Source of the DNA: JAZKAR01 sp040389065
Lineage (GTDB): Bacteria > Pseudomonadota > Gammaproteobacteria > Burkholderiales > Casimicrobiaceae
Length of the DNA stretch: 64,000 nucleotides
Direction of reading: 5' to 3'
Assembly (NCBI GenBank): GCA_040389065.1
Contig: JAZKAR010000001.1
Location: 62,001-126,000, forward strand
Shown here: positions 36,794 through 45,661 of the stretch, piece by piece
Layout: every line of letters begins with the position of its first letter
Numbering within the stretch: the first letter of the stretch is position 1
Made by a program: the position numbers and the translations under genes
The notes under the pieces: generated by a model
What the model saw: only the letters and a program-made list of their open reading frames with translations
Told to the model about the DNA's origin: nothing
The model's database searches: none

Positions 36794-37320
36794 GCTTTTA
36801 CATCCCTCAGTATTTGGTTAGGAGGCGACGGCTTTTGTACACGTATGTTTCATAAAATTAATAACGCTTCAATAACATAGAAATGCATAGCAGACTCTAG
36901 CAATCATTTTTTTACTTAATATAAAATTAAGCAAAGCTATATTTATATGTGTCTTGTACTGATGATCAAATAAAACAAACCGCTTATTTAAACACATTAA
37001 TACTCTACATAGCATTATATTCAAAACTTAAAAATTTTATTTATATAATATTACACTACGCCTTAACTCAACTATTAGACCCCATTATTTACAAAGCGAT
37101 GCAAACATATCTTTTGCATTTATATAAAGTCTATTTAGATCTTTATTTTATATTGAATCAGGCACGTTAAGATACAGTCTCTGTAAAAACATAAGCTGAA
37201 GTTTGGTATAAACTCATATTTTAGTTTTCGCCAAAAAATTTAAAATATGAAAGAATATATCAATAGAAATTTTATAACGCTAAAAAACCTAACGATCTAT
37301 TTACATCAAGATTAAATTCT
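36794..37320. other. Gene-free, very AT-rich gap
   Basis: About 530 bp between the hybrid kinase start and the dprA stop. A 73-codon frame at 36949-37170 is Ile/Leu/Tyr-rich, has no ribosome site and looks like chance in AT-rich DNA. I see no repeat or hairpin worth calling. Confidence 0.45.
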
Positions 37321-38484
37321 CTAATCTATACGTTGATACCTACCACCTGCTAGAGCCTCAATGTATCCTTCCAACTCAAACTCTAGAAGTCTTGCACTTA
37401 ACTGGTCTACTCTTAAGCCTGTACGCACACTTAAAGTATCTATATCTACCGCTTCGTATCCTAGCGCCATCCAAACAGGGTCTGTAGATAAAGGATGAGG
37501 CTGCAAGGTAGTAGTAATTACAACTTCAGGCGTATTTGAAGCAACTGTCATTTGCTGAGGGGCTGTAGCTTTTTTAAGTTGAGGTGCACGAATTCCTCGC
37601 AACTCTTCCAATACATCCTCAGCAGCCTCGACAAGCTTGGCACCTTCTTTAATTAGTAAATGGCAGCCTTTTGAAAGCGGCGAATGAATTGAACCTGGTA
37701 TCGCAAAAACATCTCTACCTTGTTCAGCAGCCAACCGTGCTGTTATTAAACTACCACTTTTAATTGCTGCCTCAATCACTAAACATCCTGCACTTAATCC
37801 ACTAATTAAACGATTGCGGCGAGGAAAATGCGGCGATTTTGCTGGAGTACCTAACGGAAACTCTGAAAGCAAGGCGCCTTTTTCAGCAATTTCATGCGCT
37901 AAGTCACGATGTTGAGAAGGATAAATACGATCCACTCCTGTTGCAATAACAGCTATAGTGCTACCTTTTGCTTTTAGCGCACCTTTATGTGCAGCACCAT
38001 CAATACCTTGAGCTAATCCGCTAACAATGGTTAGCCCTTCATGCGCTAAGGCTTCAGCCCATGCCTCAGCATCACGGCAGCCTTGAGAGGTTGCATTACG
38101 TCCACCCACGATTGCCAGCATAGGATTCGCTAATAAGGTTAATTGACCATGATAAAAAATTACAGGAGGGGGATCAGATAAATTCAATAAAGCAGAAGGG
38201 TAACGGCTATCTGCCCACGTTAAAATTGTTCGGTTACCTTCTGAAGCAAGCCACTCTCGAGTTTTATCAAGCAGAAGCTCTGCTGAAGGGCGCTGTGCTA
38301 TTGCATTCGCAACACGCTCAGGAATAACATTTTTAAGTTGAGATGCATTTGCTGCAAGTATAGCCGCAGGATTACCCCATACTGATAATAAACGGTGCCA
38401 GTAGCGAGGCCCCACACCTGGCACGTTTAATAACTCTACCCAAGGCACCCAGGAATCATCAGGCTCAGAAGACTTTACACTCAT
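37321..38484 (-). CDS. dprA: DNA-processing protein DprA
   Basis: 387 residues. An N-terminal helix-hairpin-helix/SAM-like part (LNVPGVGPRYWHRLL), the Rossmann-fold core (AIVGGRNATSQGC ... TIVSGLAQGIDGAAHKGAL ... GVDRIYPSQHRDL ... SEFPLGTPAKSPHFPRRNRLI) and a C-terminal DML1-like winged helix (~325-387). DprA loads RecA onto single-stranded DNA taken up by transformation. With comM and comF in the window this supports competence. It is 33 bp downstream of lgt on the same strand. Confidence 0.95.
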   Translation of the reverse strand: MSVKSSEPDDSWVPWVELLNVPGVGPRYWHRLLSVWGNPAAILAANASQLKNVIPERVANAIAQRPSAELLLDKTREWLASEGNRTILTWADSRYPSALLNLSDPPPVIFYHGQLTLLANPMLAIVGGRNATSQGCRDAEAWAEALAHEGLTIVSGLAQGIDGAAHKGALKAKGSTIAVIATGVDRIYPSQHRDLAHEIAEKGALLSEFPLGTPAKSPHFPRRNRLISGLSAGCLVIEAAIKSGSLITARLAAEQGRDVFAIPGSIHSPLSKGCHLLIKEGAKLVEAAEDVLEELRGIRAPQLKKATAPQQMTVASNTPEVVITTTLQPHPLSTDPVWMALGYEAVDIDTLSVRTGLRVDQLSARLLEFELEGYIEALAGGRYQRID

Positions 38485-38517
38485 GGCATCGCTTTCATGT
38501 ATATGACTACCACGAAA

Positions 38518-39348
38518 TTAAATTTTTGGCTCATCAACCATTGCCGTCTTAGGTGCTTTACACCACAAAATGATACCTGCTAACAACATAGGTACTGACA
38601 GCCATTGGCCCATTGTCAAATTACCTGGAAGCGTTGATAAAAATCGGTCGGGCTCTCTAAAGCATTCCACCACCATACGGGCAACCGCATAGCCTATTAA
38701 AAACAATGCCGACACTCTACCTCGCCGCTCTTGCGCCCATTTTTGTTGCCCTGCCCACCAGAGCAATGCAAACAAAATAATACCTTCCCCCAGAAACTCA
38801 TATAGCTGCGAAGGATGGCGCGGCAATAAGTCGGCATCCGGAAAAATCACAGCCCACGGCACTTGAGTAGGATGCCCCCATAACTCTCCATTAATAAAAT
38901 TGCCGATACGACCAGCACCTAAACCAGTAGGAACCAATGGAGCTACAAAATCTGCAATTTCTAAAAACGAACGCTTTGTACGATGCGAAAATACCAAAAA
39001 GGCAACAAGAACGCCTATTAACCCCCCATGAAATGACATTCCGCCATGCCATATTTGCAAGATTTCTTGGGGATGCTCAAAAAAATGAGCAGGCTTATAA
39101 AATAAAACATACCCCAAACGACCGCCTAAGATTACTCCTAAAATACCATACGTCAGAAAATCTTCCACCCATACAGAAGACCAGCCTTTTGCAGCAAAAT
39201 TTCCATGCTGTAAACGACGACATCCCAAAAAATAGAAAAGTAGGAAACCTGCCATATACATGAGTCCATACCAATGAACAGCTATTGGCCCAAGCTTTAA
39301 TGCAACGGGACTAAGATCGTGAACCCAATATGTTTTCGACAGTGCCAT
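38518..39348 (-). CDS. lgt: Prolipoprotein diacylglyceryl transferase
   Basis: 276 residues with seven membrane helices. Transfers diacylglycerol from phosphatidylglycerol to the lipobox Cys of prolipoproteins at the inner membrane. Landmarks: HWYGLMYMAGF, GGRLGYVLFY, GGMSFHGGLIG and the signature GAGRIGNFINGELWG. Complete. Substrates in this window include BamE. It is followed by dprA. Confidence 0.96.
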   Translation of the reverse strand: MALSKTYWVHDLSPVALKLGPIAVHWYGLMYMAGFLLFYFLGCRRLQHGNFAAKGWSSVWVEDFLTYGILGVILGGRLGYVLFYKPAHFFEHPQEILQIWHGGMSFHGGLIGVLVAFLVFSHRTKRSFLEIADFVAPLVPTGLGAGRIGNFINGELWGHPTQVPWAVIFPDADLLPRHPSQLYEFLGEGIILFALLWWAGQQKWAQERRGRVSALFLIGYAVARMVVECFREPDRFLSTLPGNLTMGQWLSVPMLLAGIILWCKAPKTAMVDEPKI

Positions 39349-39476
39349 ACTCTAAAACCTTTACCGATTGTTATAGATAAATTTGCTTATATATTTTTAT
39401 ACTGTACAGGCTACACTAAATTATACGAGAGTATTAAAGCACAAAACATTTTCTTGATAAAAACCAACACATTTCT

Positions 39477-40484
39477 TTAACGTGTTGCTGACTTTGCCCA
39501 TCGAACAATAGTAGCTTCAAGTTGATCCCAAACATTAGGTTCATCAGGGCGCAGACCTTTTACGGCATGATCTAAATTTACCAATGTTTCTACGCATCGA
39601 GCAAATTGCTTGGGTTGAAGTTTTTGCTGATGAACACGTTGCTCCATTGCGACTTTACGCCCTCCCCATAACATGGCTGGCGCTTTTCGCTGGCTCATTG
39701 CCCACCATGCATGAATATCTTCCCCTAATTGCCACAGCACTAGCGTGAGAACTTCAGGCTCCCGCCGTAACATTGCTAAAATATCTATACAACGTTCTGT
39801 CTTACCTGTTAGCCATGCTTCTGAAAGCTGCTGCACCTCATACCTTGCCGCATTTTCTGTATGCTGCTCTAAAATTTCTACAGTAATTTTTCCTTGATGA
39901 CCAATAAGTTTAAGACGTTCAAAAACCTGGCGGGCGCCAAATAAATTACCTTCCTGTGTATGCAGTAATACTAATAATGCTGCTGGCTCAAATTCTAGCC
40001 CTTGTTGAGCAGCACGATATTCAAGCCATTCTTTAAAACCAGCGCGATCTAACGCAGGAGTTACCACCATTACCCCTCCCTCCTGATCAATATTTTTAAA
40101 CCAAGCACTGTTCAAGGCAGTTTTATCTAGCTTAGGTAAGCTCAACACGACAGCAATATCTTCATGCCAACACGCAGGTAAACTAGCTAACCACTTTGCG
40201 CCCTCAGCAGGTAATTTTTCAGTATTTACTCGGATATCTAGTACAGTTTTACTGCTAAATAATGACATTGCAGATAAAGGCTCATTCAGCATACTCCAAT
40301 CAGCATGCCCGCTATCAATCGTAAAGGGAGAATCTTTCTCAAACCCAGCTTTTACAAGACTTTTAAGCAGCGCGTCTCGCAACTCCATTTGGACACAGGC
40401 CTCATCCCCATAAAACACATAACACGGCGCAAAGGCAGATCCTTTTTCGAGCAATGCTTCAAAACGATTCCAACGTAATTGCAT
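39477..40484 (-). CDS. holA: DNA polymerase III delta subunit
   Basis: 335 residues. Clamp-loader subunit that opens the beta clamp. Visible family features: CYVFYGDEACVQMELRDALL at the N-terminus, IDSGHADWSML, LSLPKLDKTALNSAWF, and the domain II-III region LLVLLHTQEGNLFGARQVFERL, ending with VNLDHAVKGLRPDEPNVWDQLE. The ATG follows AAGGGA at seven bases. In many proteobacteria lptE lies immediately upstream; here no lptE is found between holA and hemW. Confidence 0.92.
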   Translation of the reverse strand: MQLRWNRFEALLEKGSAFAPCYVFYGDEACVQMELRDALLKSLVKAGFEKDSPFTIDSGHADWSMLNEPLSAMSLFSSKTVLDIRVNTEKLPAEGAKWLASLPACWHEDIAVVLSLPKLDKTALNSAWFKNIDQEGGVMVVTPALDRAGFKEWLEYRAAQQGLEFEPAALLVLLHTQEGNLFGARQVFERLKLIGHQGKITVEILEQHTENAARYEVQQLSEAWLTGKTERCIDILAMLRREPEVLTLVLWQLGEDIHAWWAMSQRKAPAMLWGGRKVAMEQRVHQQKLQPKQFARCVETLVNLDHAVKGLRPDEPNVWDQLEATIVRWAKSATR

Positions 40485-40754
40485 AGTAATCCCTTATTGC
40501 TTCCGCTTTCTAAATAGATGGGTAACGGTTTTTCCGCTAGTACGGCAACGCAACTGGTAGCTACAGTAAGGGCAGAAACCATATCATTATTAATGCGCAC
40601 TTAAGAATATATTGGAGTATAAACGGCAATTTTACTCATCTGGCGGCATTACTGAGCCATAGCGCCTACTCTTACCTTTTCATACAAAAAAACCCTATCC
40701 ATTTCTACTCTAAACTTTAGCCGTGAAGCACTCGGGAATTTTTATATAGCCCTT

Positions 40755-42014
40755 TTACTCTACTGAAGGCAAAAATAATTCTAACAAATCATTCAAAAAC
40801 CGAAAACCTAACGGGGTAGGACGCAATATTGTAGGATCAGGCTCTAACCACCCGCGCTGTACTGCAATGTTTAGTATGGGCGAAAGATTAGATAACGGAA
40901 AACCGGTATGCATTTCATACAGAATAGCAGGAACGCCCTCACGTAAACGCAGTGCATTTAGCATAAACTCAAAACCAATATCACTCGCACCAACAACCTG
41001 TTCACCCTGTATTGAATTACCCTTCAAAGCACTTTGCATATACTGTTCTGGTTGACGATAACGATGCTGACGAATGACTTTATCAGCAAAGCTAATTTTG
41101 CCATGCGCGCCAGCACCAATTCCTAAATAATCACCAAATTGCCAATAATTAAGATTATGCCTACTCTCTTGCTTAGTTTTTGCAAAGGCTGAAACCTCAT
41201 AGTGATTGAACCCTGCCTGCAATAGCTTTTCTTCAATATTTTCCTGCATGTGCGAAGCTTCATCCTCATCGGGCAACGGCGGAGGATAGCGATGAAAATA
41301 AGTGTTAGGCTCTAAGGTAAGATGATAAAAAGATAAATGCGAAATGCCATATGTTAGCGCTATCGCTACATCTTGCAAGGCATCAGCGATTGTTTGCTCG
41401 GGCAACGCATACATGATATCCAGATTAACACGCTCGAATAGGTTAACGCCTATTTCAACGGCTTTACGAGCTTCAGCCCCATTATGCACGCGTCCTAATG
41501 CCTTTAAAAATCGCTCTTGAAAACTTTGTATCCCTATAGAAAGACGCGTTATGCCTGCATCTTTAAACCCTTGAAACCGATTTTGCTCAAAAGTTCCTGG
41601 GTTAGCTTCTAACGTAATTTCAGCACCAGGCGCCAATTTTAATCGTGCTCGTATACTTGCCAGTAATTGATCAATAGCCTCAGGAGAAAATAAACTAGGC
41701 GTTCCCCCTCCGATAAAAACTGTTTGAATGGAACGCCCCCAGATTAAAGGCAATGAGGCTTCAATATCTGCTTCTAACGCCCTCAAATAACGCGCTTCTG
41801 GCAATCCTTCATTTGGCTCTTGATGAGAGTTAAAGTCACAGTAAGGACACTTTTTTATACACCATGGTATATGAACATATAAAGAGAGAGGGGGCAATGT
41901 TTCAAATCGCGGCCCTTGATGTGAACCTCGTAATTGAATCACATGAGAGGAAGGCTGATGACTACGTGGCTTTATATCCGCTATCGCCACTGGTGTAATC
42001 TCAATTTTTTTCAA
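40755..42014 (-). CDS. hemW: Radical SAM protein HemW (haem chaperone, formerly coproporphyrinogen oxidase-like)
   Basis: 419 residues. The 4Fe-4S motif CIKKCPYCDF follows LSLYVHIPWC; then VFIGGGTPSLFSPE, ITLEANPGTFE, RLSIGIQSFQ and GIGAGAHGKIS. The single extra Cys pattern of true HemN is absent, so HemW (haem delivery to membrane enzymes) is the better call. The start is a TTG at 42014, supported by an unusually strong AAGGAGGAAGG just upstream. About 45 residues precede the conserved core, slightly longer than usual. It follows the aminotransferase gene with a 24-bp gap. Confidence 0.92.
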   Translation of the reverse strand: MKKIEITPVAIADIKPRSHQPSSHVIQLRGSHQGPRFETLPPLSLYVHIPWCIKKCPYCDFNSHQEPNEGLPEARYLRALEADIEASLPLIWGRSIQTVFIGGGTPSLFSPEAIDQLLASIRARLKLAPGAEITLEANPGTFEQNRFQGFKDAGITRLSIGIQSFQERFLKALGRVHNGAEARKAVEIGVNLFERVNLDIMYALPEQTIADALQDVAIALTYGISHLSFYHLTLEPNTYFHRYPPPLPDEDEASHMQENIEEKLLQAGFNHYEVSAFAKTKQESRHNLNYWQFGDYLGIGAGAHGKISFADKVIRQHRYRQPEQYMQSALKGNSIQGEQVVGASDIGFEFMLNALRLREGVPAILYEMHTGFPLSNLSPILNIAVQRGWLEPDPTILRPTPLGFRFLNDLLELFLPSVE

Positions 42015-42038
42015 AAACCTTCCTCCTTGCGTACTACC

Positions 42039-42890
42039 TTACTCGTTCGCAGGAAAAATATCTTTCTGCAACGCCGTATATAAACGTTTAAATACTGGGC
42101 CAGGAACGCCTTGCCCCACAGGTTGATCATCTAACATCGTAGCGGCTAAAACTTCTTTGGTTGATGATGTTATCAGAATTTCATCAGCCTTTCGAACCGC
42201 GCTTTCAGGAATATCCTCGTAACGCACGGCAATACCTTCTTGTTGCGCTATTTCGGTAATGACCTCCATCGTAATTCCATGAAGAATTAAATGATTTTTT
42301 TGAGGAATAACTAGTTCGCCATTTTGCACAATAATCACATTACTTGATGAAGCTTCTGTTAAAAACCCATTTCGAAACTGCACAACTTCCATCGCATCGT
42401 TATCGCACGCATATTGCGAAGCTAATATATTACCTAATAAAGATATAGTTTTATAATTACAGTGCAGCCACCGCTCATCTTGAGCGCTTACAACGCGAAT
42501 ACCCTGCTCCACTTGCTGCTTTGTAGAACGCTTTAAGGGGCTACTCATCATAAAAACGGTTGGTGAAACTTCATCTTTTGGAAAGTTATGGGCGCGAGGA
42601 GCTACCCCTCTTGTAATTTGAAAATAAATAGATTGATCATCAAAATTTTGCAGCGAAATTAATTTGTTTATTAAGTCAACCCACTCATTATCGCTATAAG
42701 GATTTTTAATTCGAATACCATTAAGGCTATGCTGTAATCTTAACAAGTGCGGTTTCATTCGATAGGGGCGCCGATGATAAACAGGAATAACTTCATATAC
42801 GCCATCACCAAATATAAAACCACGATCTAATACAGAAACTGTTGCCTTTTCAATCGGCAACCATACACCGTTTAAGAATACGTTTGACAT
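42039..42890 (-). CDS. D-amino-acid aminotransferase (class IV PLP enzyme)
   Basis: 283 residues. Class IV aminotransferase fold: VSVLDRGFIFGDGVYEVIPV at the N-terminus, the PLP lysine in HCNYKTISLLGNILASQYA, EASSSNVIIVQNGEL, and LITSSTKEVLAAT. This matches the D-amino-acid aminotransferase branch, which makes D-alanine/D-glutamate from keto acids. Branched-chain aminotransferases (IlvE) and aminodeoxychorismate lyase share the fold, but the GILR/HCDIK-like substrate region looks closer to Dat. Usual length. Upstream of hemW, same strand. Confidence 0.85.
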   Translation of the reverse strand: MSNVFLNGVWLPIEKATVSVLDRGFIFGDGVYEVIPVYHRRPYRMKPHLLRLQHSLNGIRIKNPYSDNEWVDLINKLISLQNFDDQSIYFQITRGVAPRAHNFPKDEVSPTVFMMSSPLKRSTKQQVEQGIRVVSAQDERWLHCNYKTISLLGNILASQYACDNDAMEVVQFRNGFLTEASSSNVIIVQNGELVIPQKNHLILHGITMEVITEIAQQEGIAVRYEDIPESAVRKADEILITSSTKEVLAATMLDDQPVGQGVPGPVFKRLYTALQKDIFPANE

Positions 42891-43071
42891 TTAACTTTCC
42901 TTATTTGTGCCTGCAAACATATCGAAAGTGTAACGTAATGAACTGCAGATGACCTATGCCATAAACGATAAGGGATATAAGAATTTACTTATAGAGTATC
43001 TATAGAAGGTTAATCTTCGTTTGCACTAACCCTCTATAAGAAAGCACTGATAGAAAGCACCTAATAAATAA

Positions 43072-43764
43072 TTACTTTGTATTCTCATCGCCCAAAAAGC
43101 GATACACCAACGCACCCAGTAATGCACCTACAATTGGCGCTACCCAAAAAAGCCATAACTGCGCGGTTGCCCAATCCCCCACATACAAAGCAACTCCAGT
43201 ACTACGTGCAGGATTAACAGAAGTATTGGTAACAGGAATACTGATCAAATGAATCAATGTAAGCCCTAAACCAATCGCTATGGGCGCAAAACCTTGGGGA
43301 GCTCGCTTATCGGTTGCGCCAAGAATAATGAGCAGAAACATCATGGTCATCACAACTTCAGTAACCAGTGAAGCCATTAAAGAATAATGACCAGGTGAAT
43401 GCTCACCATAACCATTCGAAGCAAAACCAGCGGCCACATCAAACCCTGCTTTTCCACTTGCGATAAGATAAAGAATTCCGCCTGCTGCGATTCCACCCAG
43501 TACCTGAGCAATAATGTACGGTAATAACTTAGAGGCAGGAAAACGCCCGCCGGCCCAAAGCCCAATTGATACAGCAGGATTCAAATGGCATCCTGAAATA
43601 TGCCCAATCCCATATGCCATAGTTAAAACCGTTAGGCCAAAAGCAAGAGAAACACCTGCAAAACCTATTCCTAAATTAGGAAACGCTGCAGCTAAAACCG
43701 CACTTCCACACCCCCCCAGAACTAACCAAAAAGTTCCAAAAAATTCTGCCCCGTATTGCTTCAT
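43072..43764 (-). CDS. aqpZ: Aquaporin Z
   Basis: 230 residues, six membrane helices and two half-helices with NPA motifs (HLNPAVSIG and NPARSTG). The signature SGCHLNPAVS and the selectivity-filter residues around TNTSVNPARS fit water-selective AqpZ rather than glycerol facilitators. Complete, single gene. In E. coli AqpZ speeds osmotic water flux; with the MscS channel at 5978 it suggests adaptation to osmotic change, which is inference. Confidence 0.93.
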   Translation of the reverse strand: MKQYGAEFFGTFWLVLGGCGSAVLAAAFPNLGIGFAGVSLAFGLTVLTMAYGIGHISGCHLNPAVSIGLWAGGRFPASKLLPYIIAQVLGGIAAGGILYLIASGKAGFDVAAGFASNGYGEHSPGHYSLMASLVTEVVMTMMFLLIILGATDKRAPQGFAPIAIGLGLTLIHLISIPVTNTSVNPARSTGVALYVGDWATAQLWLFWVAPIVGALLGALVYRFLGDENTK

Positions 43765-43864
43765 GTAAATTCCCTTTTAATATAATAATAGACACTGCAA
43801 TAAACATTATTATTGAATGCATTACCATTAGGAGTTATACCAAATAACAGATGAGCTAATACGA

Positions 43865-44683
43865 TTAAATTATAAGGCTTGCATCAATCACATCTTTCAT
43901 TTCATACCAGCCTGCTGGTTGCGCCTGCAGAAAAGCTGCTGCTTTTAATGCCCCATTTGCCCACATGCTTCGGTTAGTAGCTCGGTGCGTAATTTCAATT
44001 CGCTCTCCAGCGCCTGCAAAAATAACAGTATGCTCGCCAATAATATCGCCGCCGCGTACTGCACTAAAACCAATCGTTCCTGTTTTACGCTCTCCGGTAA
44101 TTCCCTGGCGTCCATATACAGCACATTCTTCTAAATTTGTTCCCCATGCATCTGCAATTCTTTCTCCCATGGTAAGCCCAGTACCCGAAGGAGCGTCTAC
44201 TTTATGCTTATGATGCATTTCTACGATCTCAACATCATATTGAGAACCTAGCACTTTCGCAGCATAGGCTAGAATATCAAACGTTGCATTTACACCCCAT
44301 CCCATATTTGTAGACTGTAAAACTGCTCTTGTCTGCGCAGCTGCTTTAAGCAATACTTTTTGCTCATTATTAAAGCCAGTTGTTCCTATGACCATTGCCA
44401 CATTGCTAGCTTGAGCAACTGAAAGATATTCCATTGTTGCTTCAGGACGGGTGAAATCAATAACAACCTGAGCGCTTGCTAAACTTGATACGTCACTAGT
44501 TATAGATACGCCCATTTGTTGCCCTACCAAAGCTCCAGCATCACGACCAATCCACTCACTAGTGGGATGATCTAGAACAGTAACTAGCTGCGCAACACCA
44601 GGATTAGTAGCATAGGCTTCTAAAATAGCGCGCCCCATGCGACCGCTTGCGCCCGTAATTGCTAACCGATAAGAGTTTGCCAT
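43865..44683 (-). CDS. dapB: 4-hydroxy-tetrahydrodipicolinate reductase
   Basis: 272 residues. NAD(P)H reductase of the lysine/diaminopimelate pathway. N-terminal Rossmann LAITGASGRMGRAILEAY, VVIDFTRPEATMEYL, VIGTTGFN, catalytic EMHHKHKVDAPSGTGL, VRGGDIIGEHTVIFAG. Complete. It begins three bases after the bamE stop and is probably one transcript with it. Confidence 0.96.
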   Translation of the reverse strand: MANSYRLAITGASGRMGRAILEAYATNPGVAQLVTVLDHPTSEWIGRDAGALVGQQMGVSITSDVSSLASAQVVIDFTRPEATMEYLSVAQASNVAMVIGTTGFNNEQKVLLKAAAQTRAVLQSTNMGWGVNATFDILAYAAKVLGSQYDVEIVEMHHKHKVDAPSGTGLTMGERIADAWGTNLEECAVYGRQGITGERKTGTIGFSAVRGGDIIGEHTVIFAGAGERIEITHRATNRSMWANGALKAAAFLQAQPAGWYEMKDVIDASLII

Positions 44684-44686
44684 GAA

Positions 44687-45091
44687 TCATTGTGCCTTAA
44701 GAGAATTAGAAGTATTGAGAGAAGGCGTGCTAGCTGAATTTTCACTATCAGTCACCCCAGGAAAACCTTTGCCATCCCAACGCACTAATTGGCCTTTTTC
44801 AAACCAAACTGTCAACATATGCACAGTAAGTTTTTTTTCACCCTTCGAAACGTAACGAAAGTAATCCCATCGATCTGCCTGTAAAAAATCTCGCGTAACA
44901 GGTGTACCTAAAATGGCTTGTACTTGTGATGCTGACATTCCTACCGTTAAGCGTGCTACTGCTTCTGGAGTTACAATATTTCCTTGCGAAACCTCAGGCC
45001 GGTAAGGGTTCCATGTGGAACATCCTTCCAAACTCAAGGCAGCTAGTAACACAACTTTTCCTACCAAAAAAAACACATTACGTTGTCTCAT
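44687..45091 (-). CDS. bamE: Outer-membrane assembly lipoprotein BamE (SmpA/OmlA)
   Basis: 134 residues. Lipoprotein signal: a hydrophobic stretch then LEGC at the modification site, followed by STWNPYRP. The SmpA/OmlA domain shows TVGMSASQVQAILGTPV and WDYFRYV. BamE is a small subunit of the BAM complex that inserts outer-membrane proteins such as TolC and the TonB receptor here. I chose the ATG at 45091; a TTG at 45121 would add ten residues before the signal and intrude on the fur promoter region. Divergent from fur, upstream of dapB: a typical betaproteobacterial layout. Confidence 0.92.
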   Translation of the reverse strand: MRQRNVFFLVGKVVLLAALSLEGCSTWNPYRPEVSQGNIVTPEAVARLTVGMSASQVQAILGTPVTRDFLQADRWDYFRYVSKGEKKLTVHMLTVWFEKGQLVRWDGKGFPGVTDSENSASTPSLNTSNSLKAQ

Positions 45092-45165
45092 AATCCCGAT
45101 CTTTTTGCGAATTCTGAACAATAGACTATATCATACGGATATACGTCGCTAGGAGGCTCTTTAAT

Positions 45166-45603
45166 ATGGTGCAAAAAACCACTGCTGATCTCAAAACTGC
45201 TGGGCTAAAAGCCACTCTTCCTCGACTAAAAATTTTAGAACTTTTTAGTCAGACTTCTCAACGACATCTGACAGCTGAAGACGTTTACAAACTTTTGCTC
45301 AGTGAAAATATGGACATTGGCCTAGCCACAGTTTACCGTGTACTTACTCAATTTGAGCAAGCAGGCATTCTCGAACGCCATCACTTTGAAAGTGGCAAAG
45401 CTGTCTTTGAATTACGCGAAGGCACCCACCACGATCATTTAATGTGCGTGGACTGCGGCCGGGTCGAAGAATTTTATGATGAACAAATAGAAGAACGACA
45501 AAAGCATGTTGCTCATGAACGCGGTTTTAAAATTCGTGACCACGCTTTATATCTATATGCTGAATGCACAACCCCTGCATGCCCTCATCGCCCTAGCCGT
45601 TAA
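45166..45603 (+). CDS. fur: Ferric uptake regulator Fur
   Basis: 145 residues. Winged-helix N-terminal half (LKATLPRLKILELF ... HLTAEDVYKLL ... IGLATVYRVLTQFEQAGIL) and metal-binding C-terminal half: HHFESGKAVFEL, THHDHLMCVDCGRVEEF, with a second Cys pair in CTTPACP. Iron-loaded Fur represses iron uptake genes. The ATG follows AGGAGG. No clear 19-bp Fur box is seen in the 75-bp divergent region, so autoregulation is unproven. Divergent from bamE. Confidence 0.95.
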   Translation: MVQKTTADLKTAGLKATLPRLKILELFSQTSQRHLTAEDVYKLLLSENMDIGLATVYRVLTQFEQAGILERHHFESGKAVFELREGTHHDHLMCVDCGRVEEFYDEQIEERQKHVAHERGFKIRDHALYLYAECTTPACPHRPSR

Positions 45604-45661
45604 TCAAACGGTATAAAAACGATTGAGTTAGAAAACTTAAAATCCTAAAAGGAGTCATTTT

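Noticed and set aside
36949..37170. 73-codon frame in the AT-rich gap before dprA
   Set aside because: Low-complexity Ile/Leu/Tyr composition, no ribosome site, likely chance.
40352..40600. 82-codon minus-strand frame overlapping the holA start, considered as a relic of lptE
   Set aside because: It has no lipobox or LptE motif and more than half of it runs through holA in another frame.
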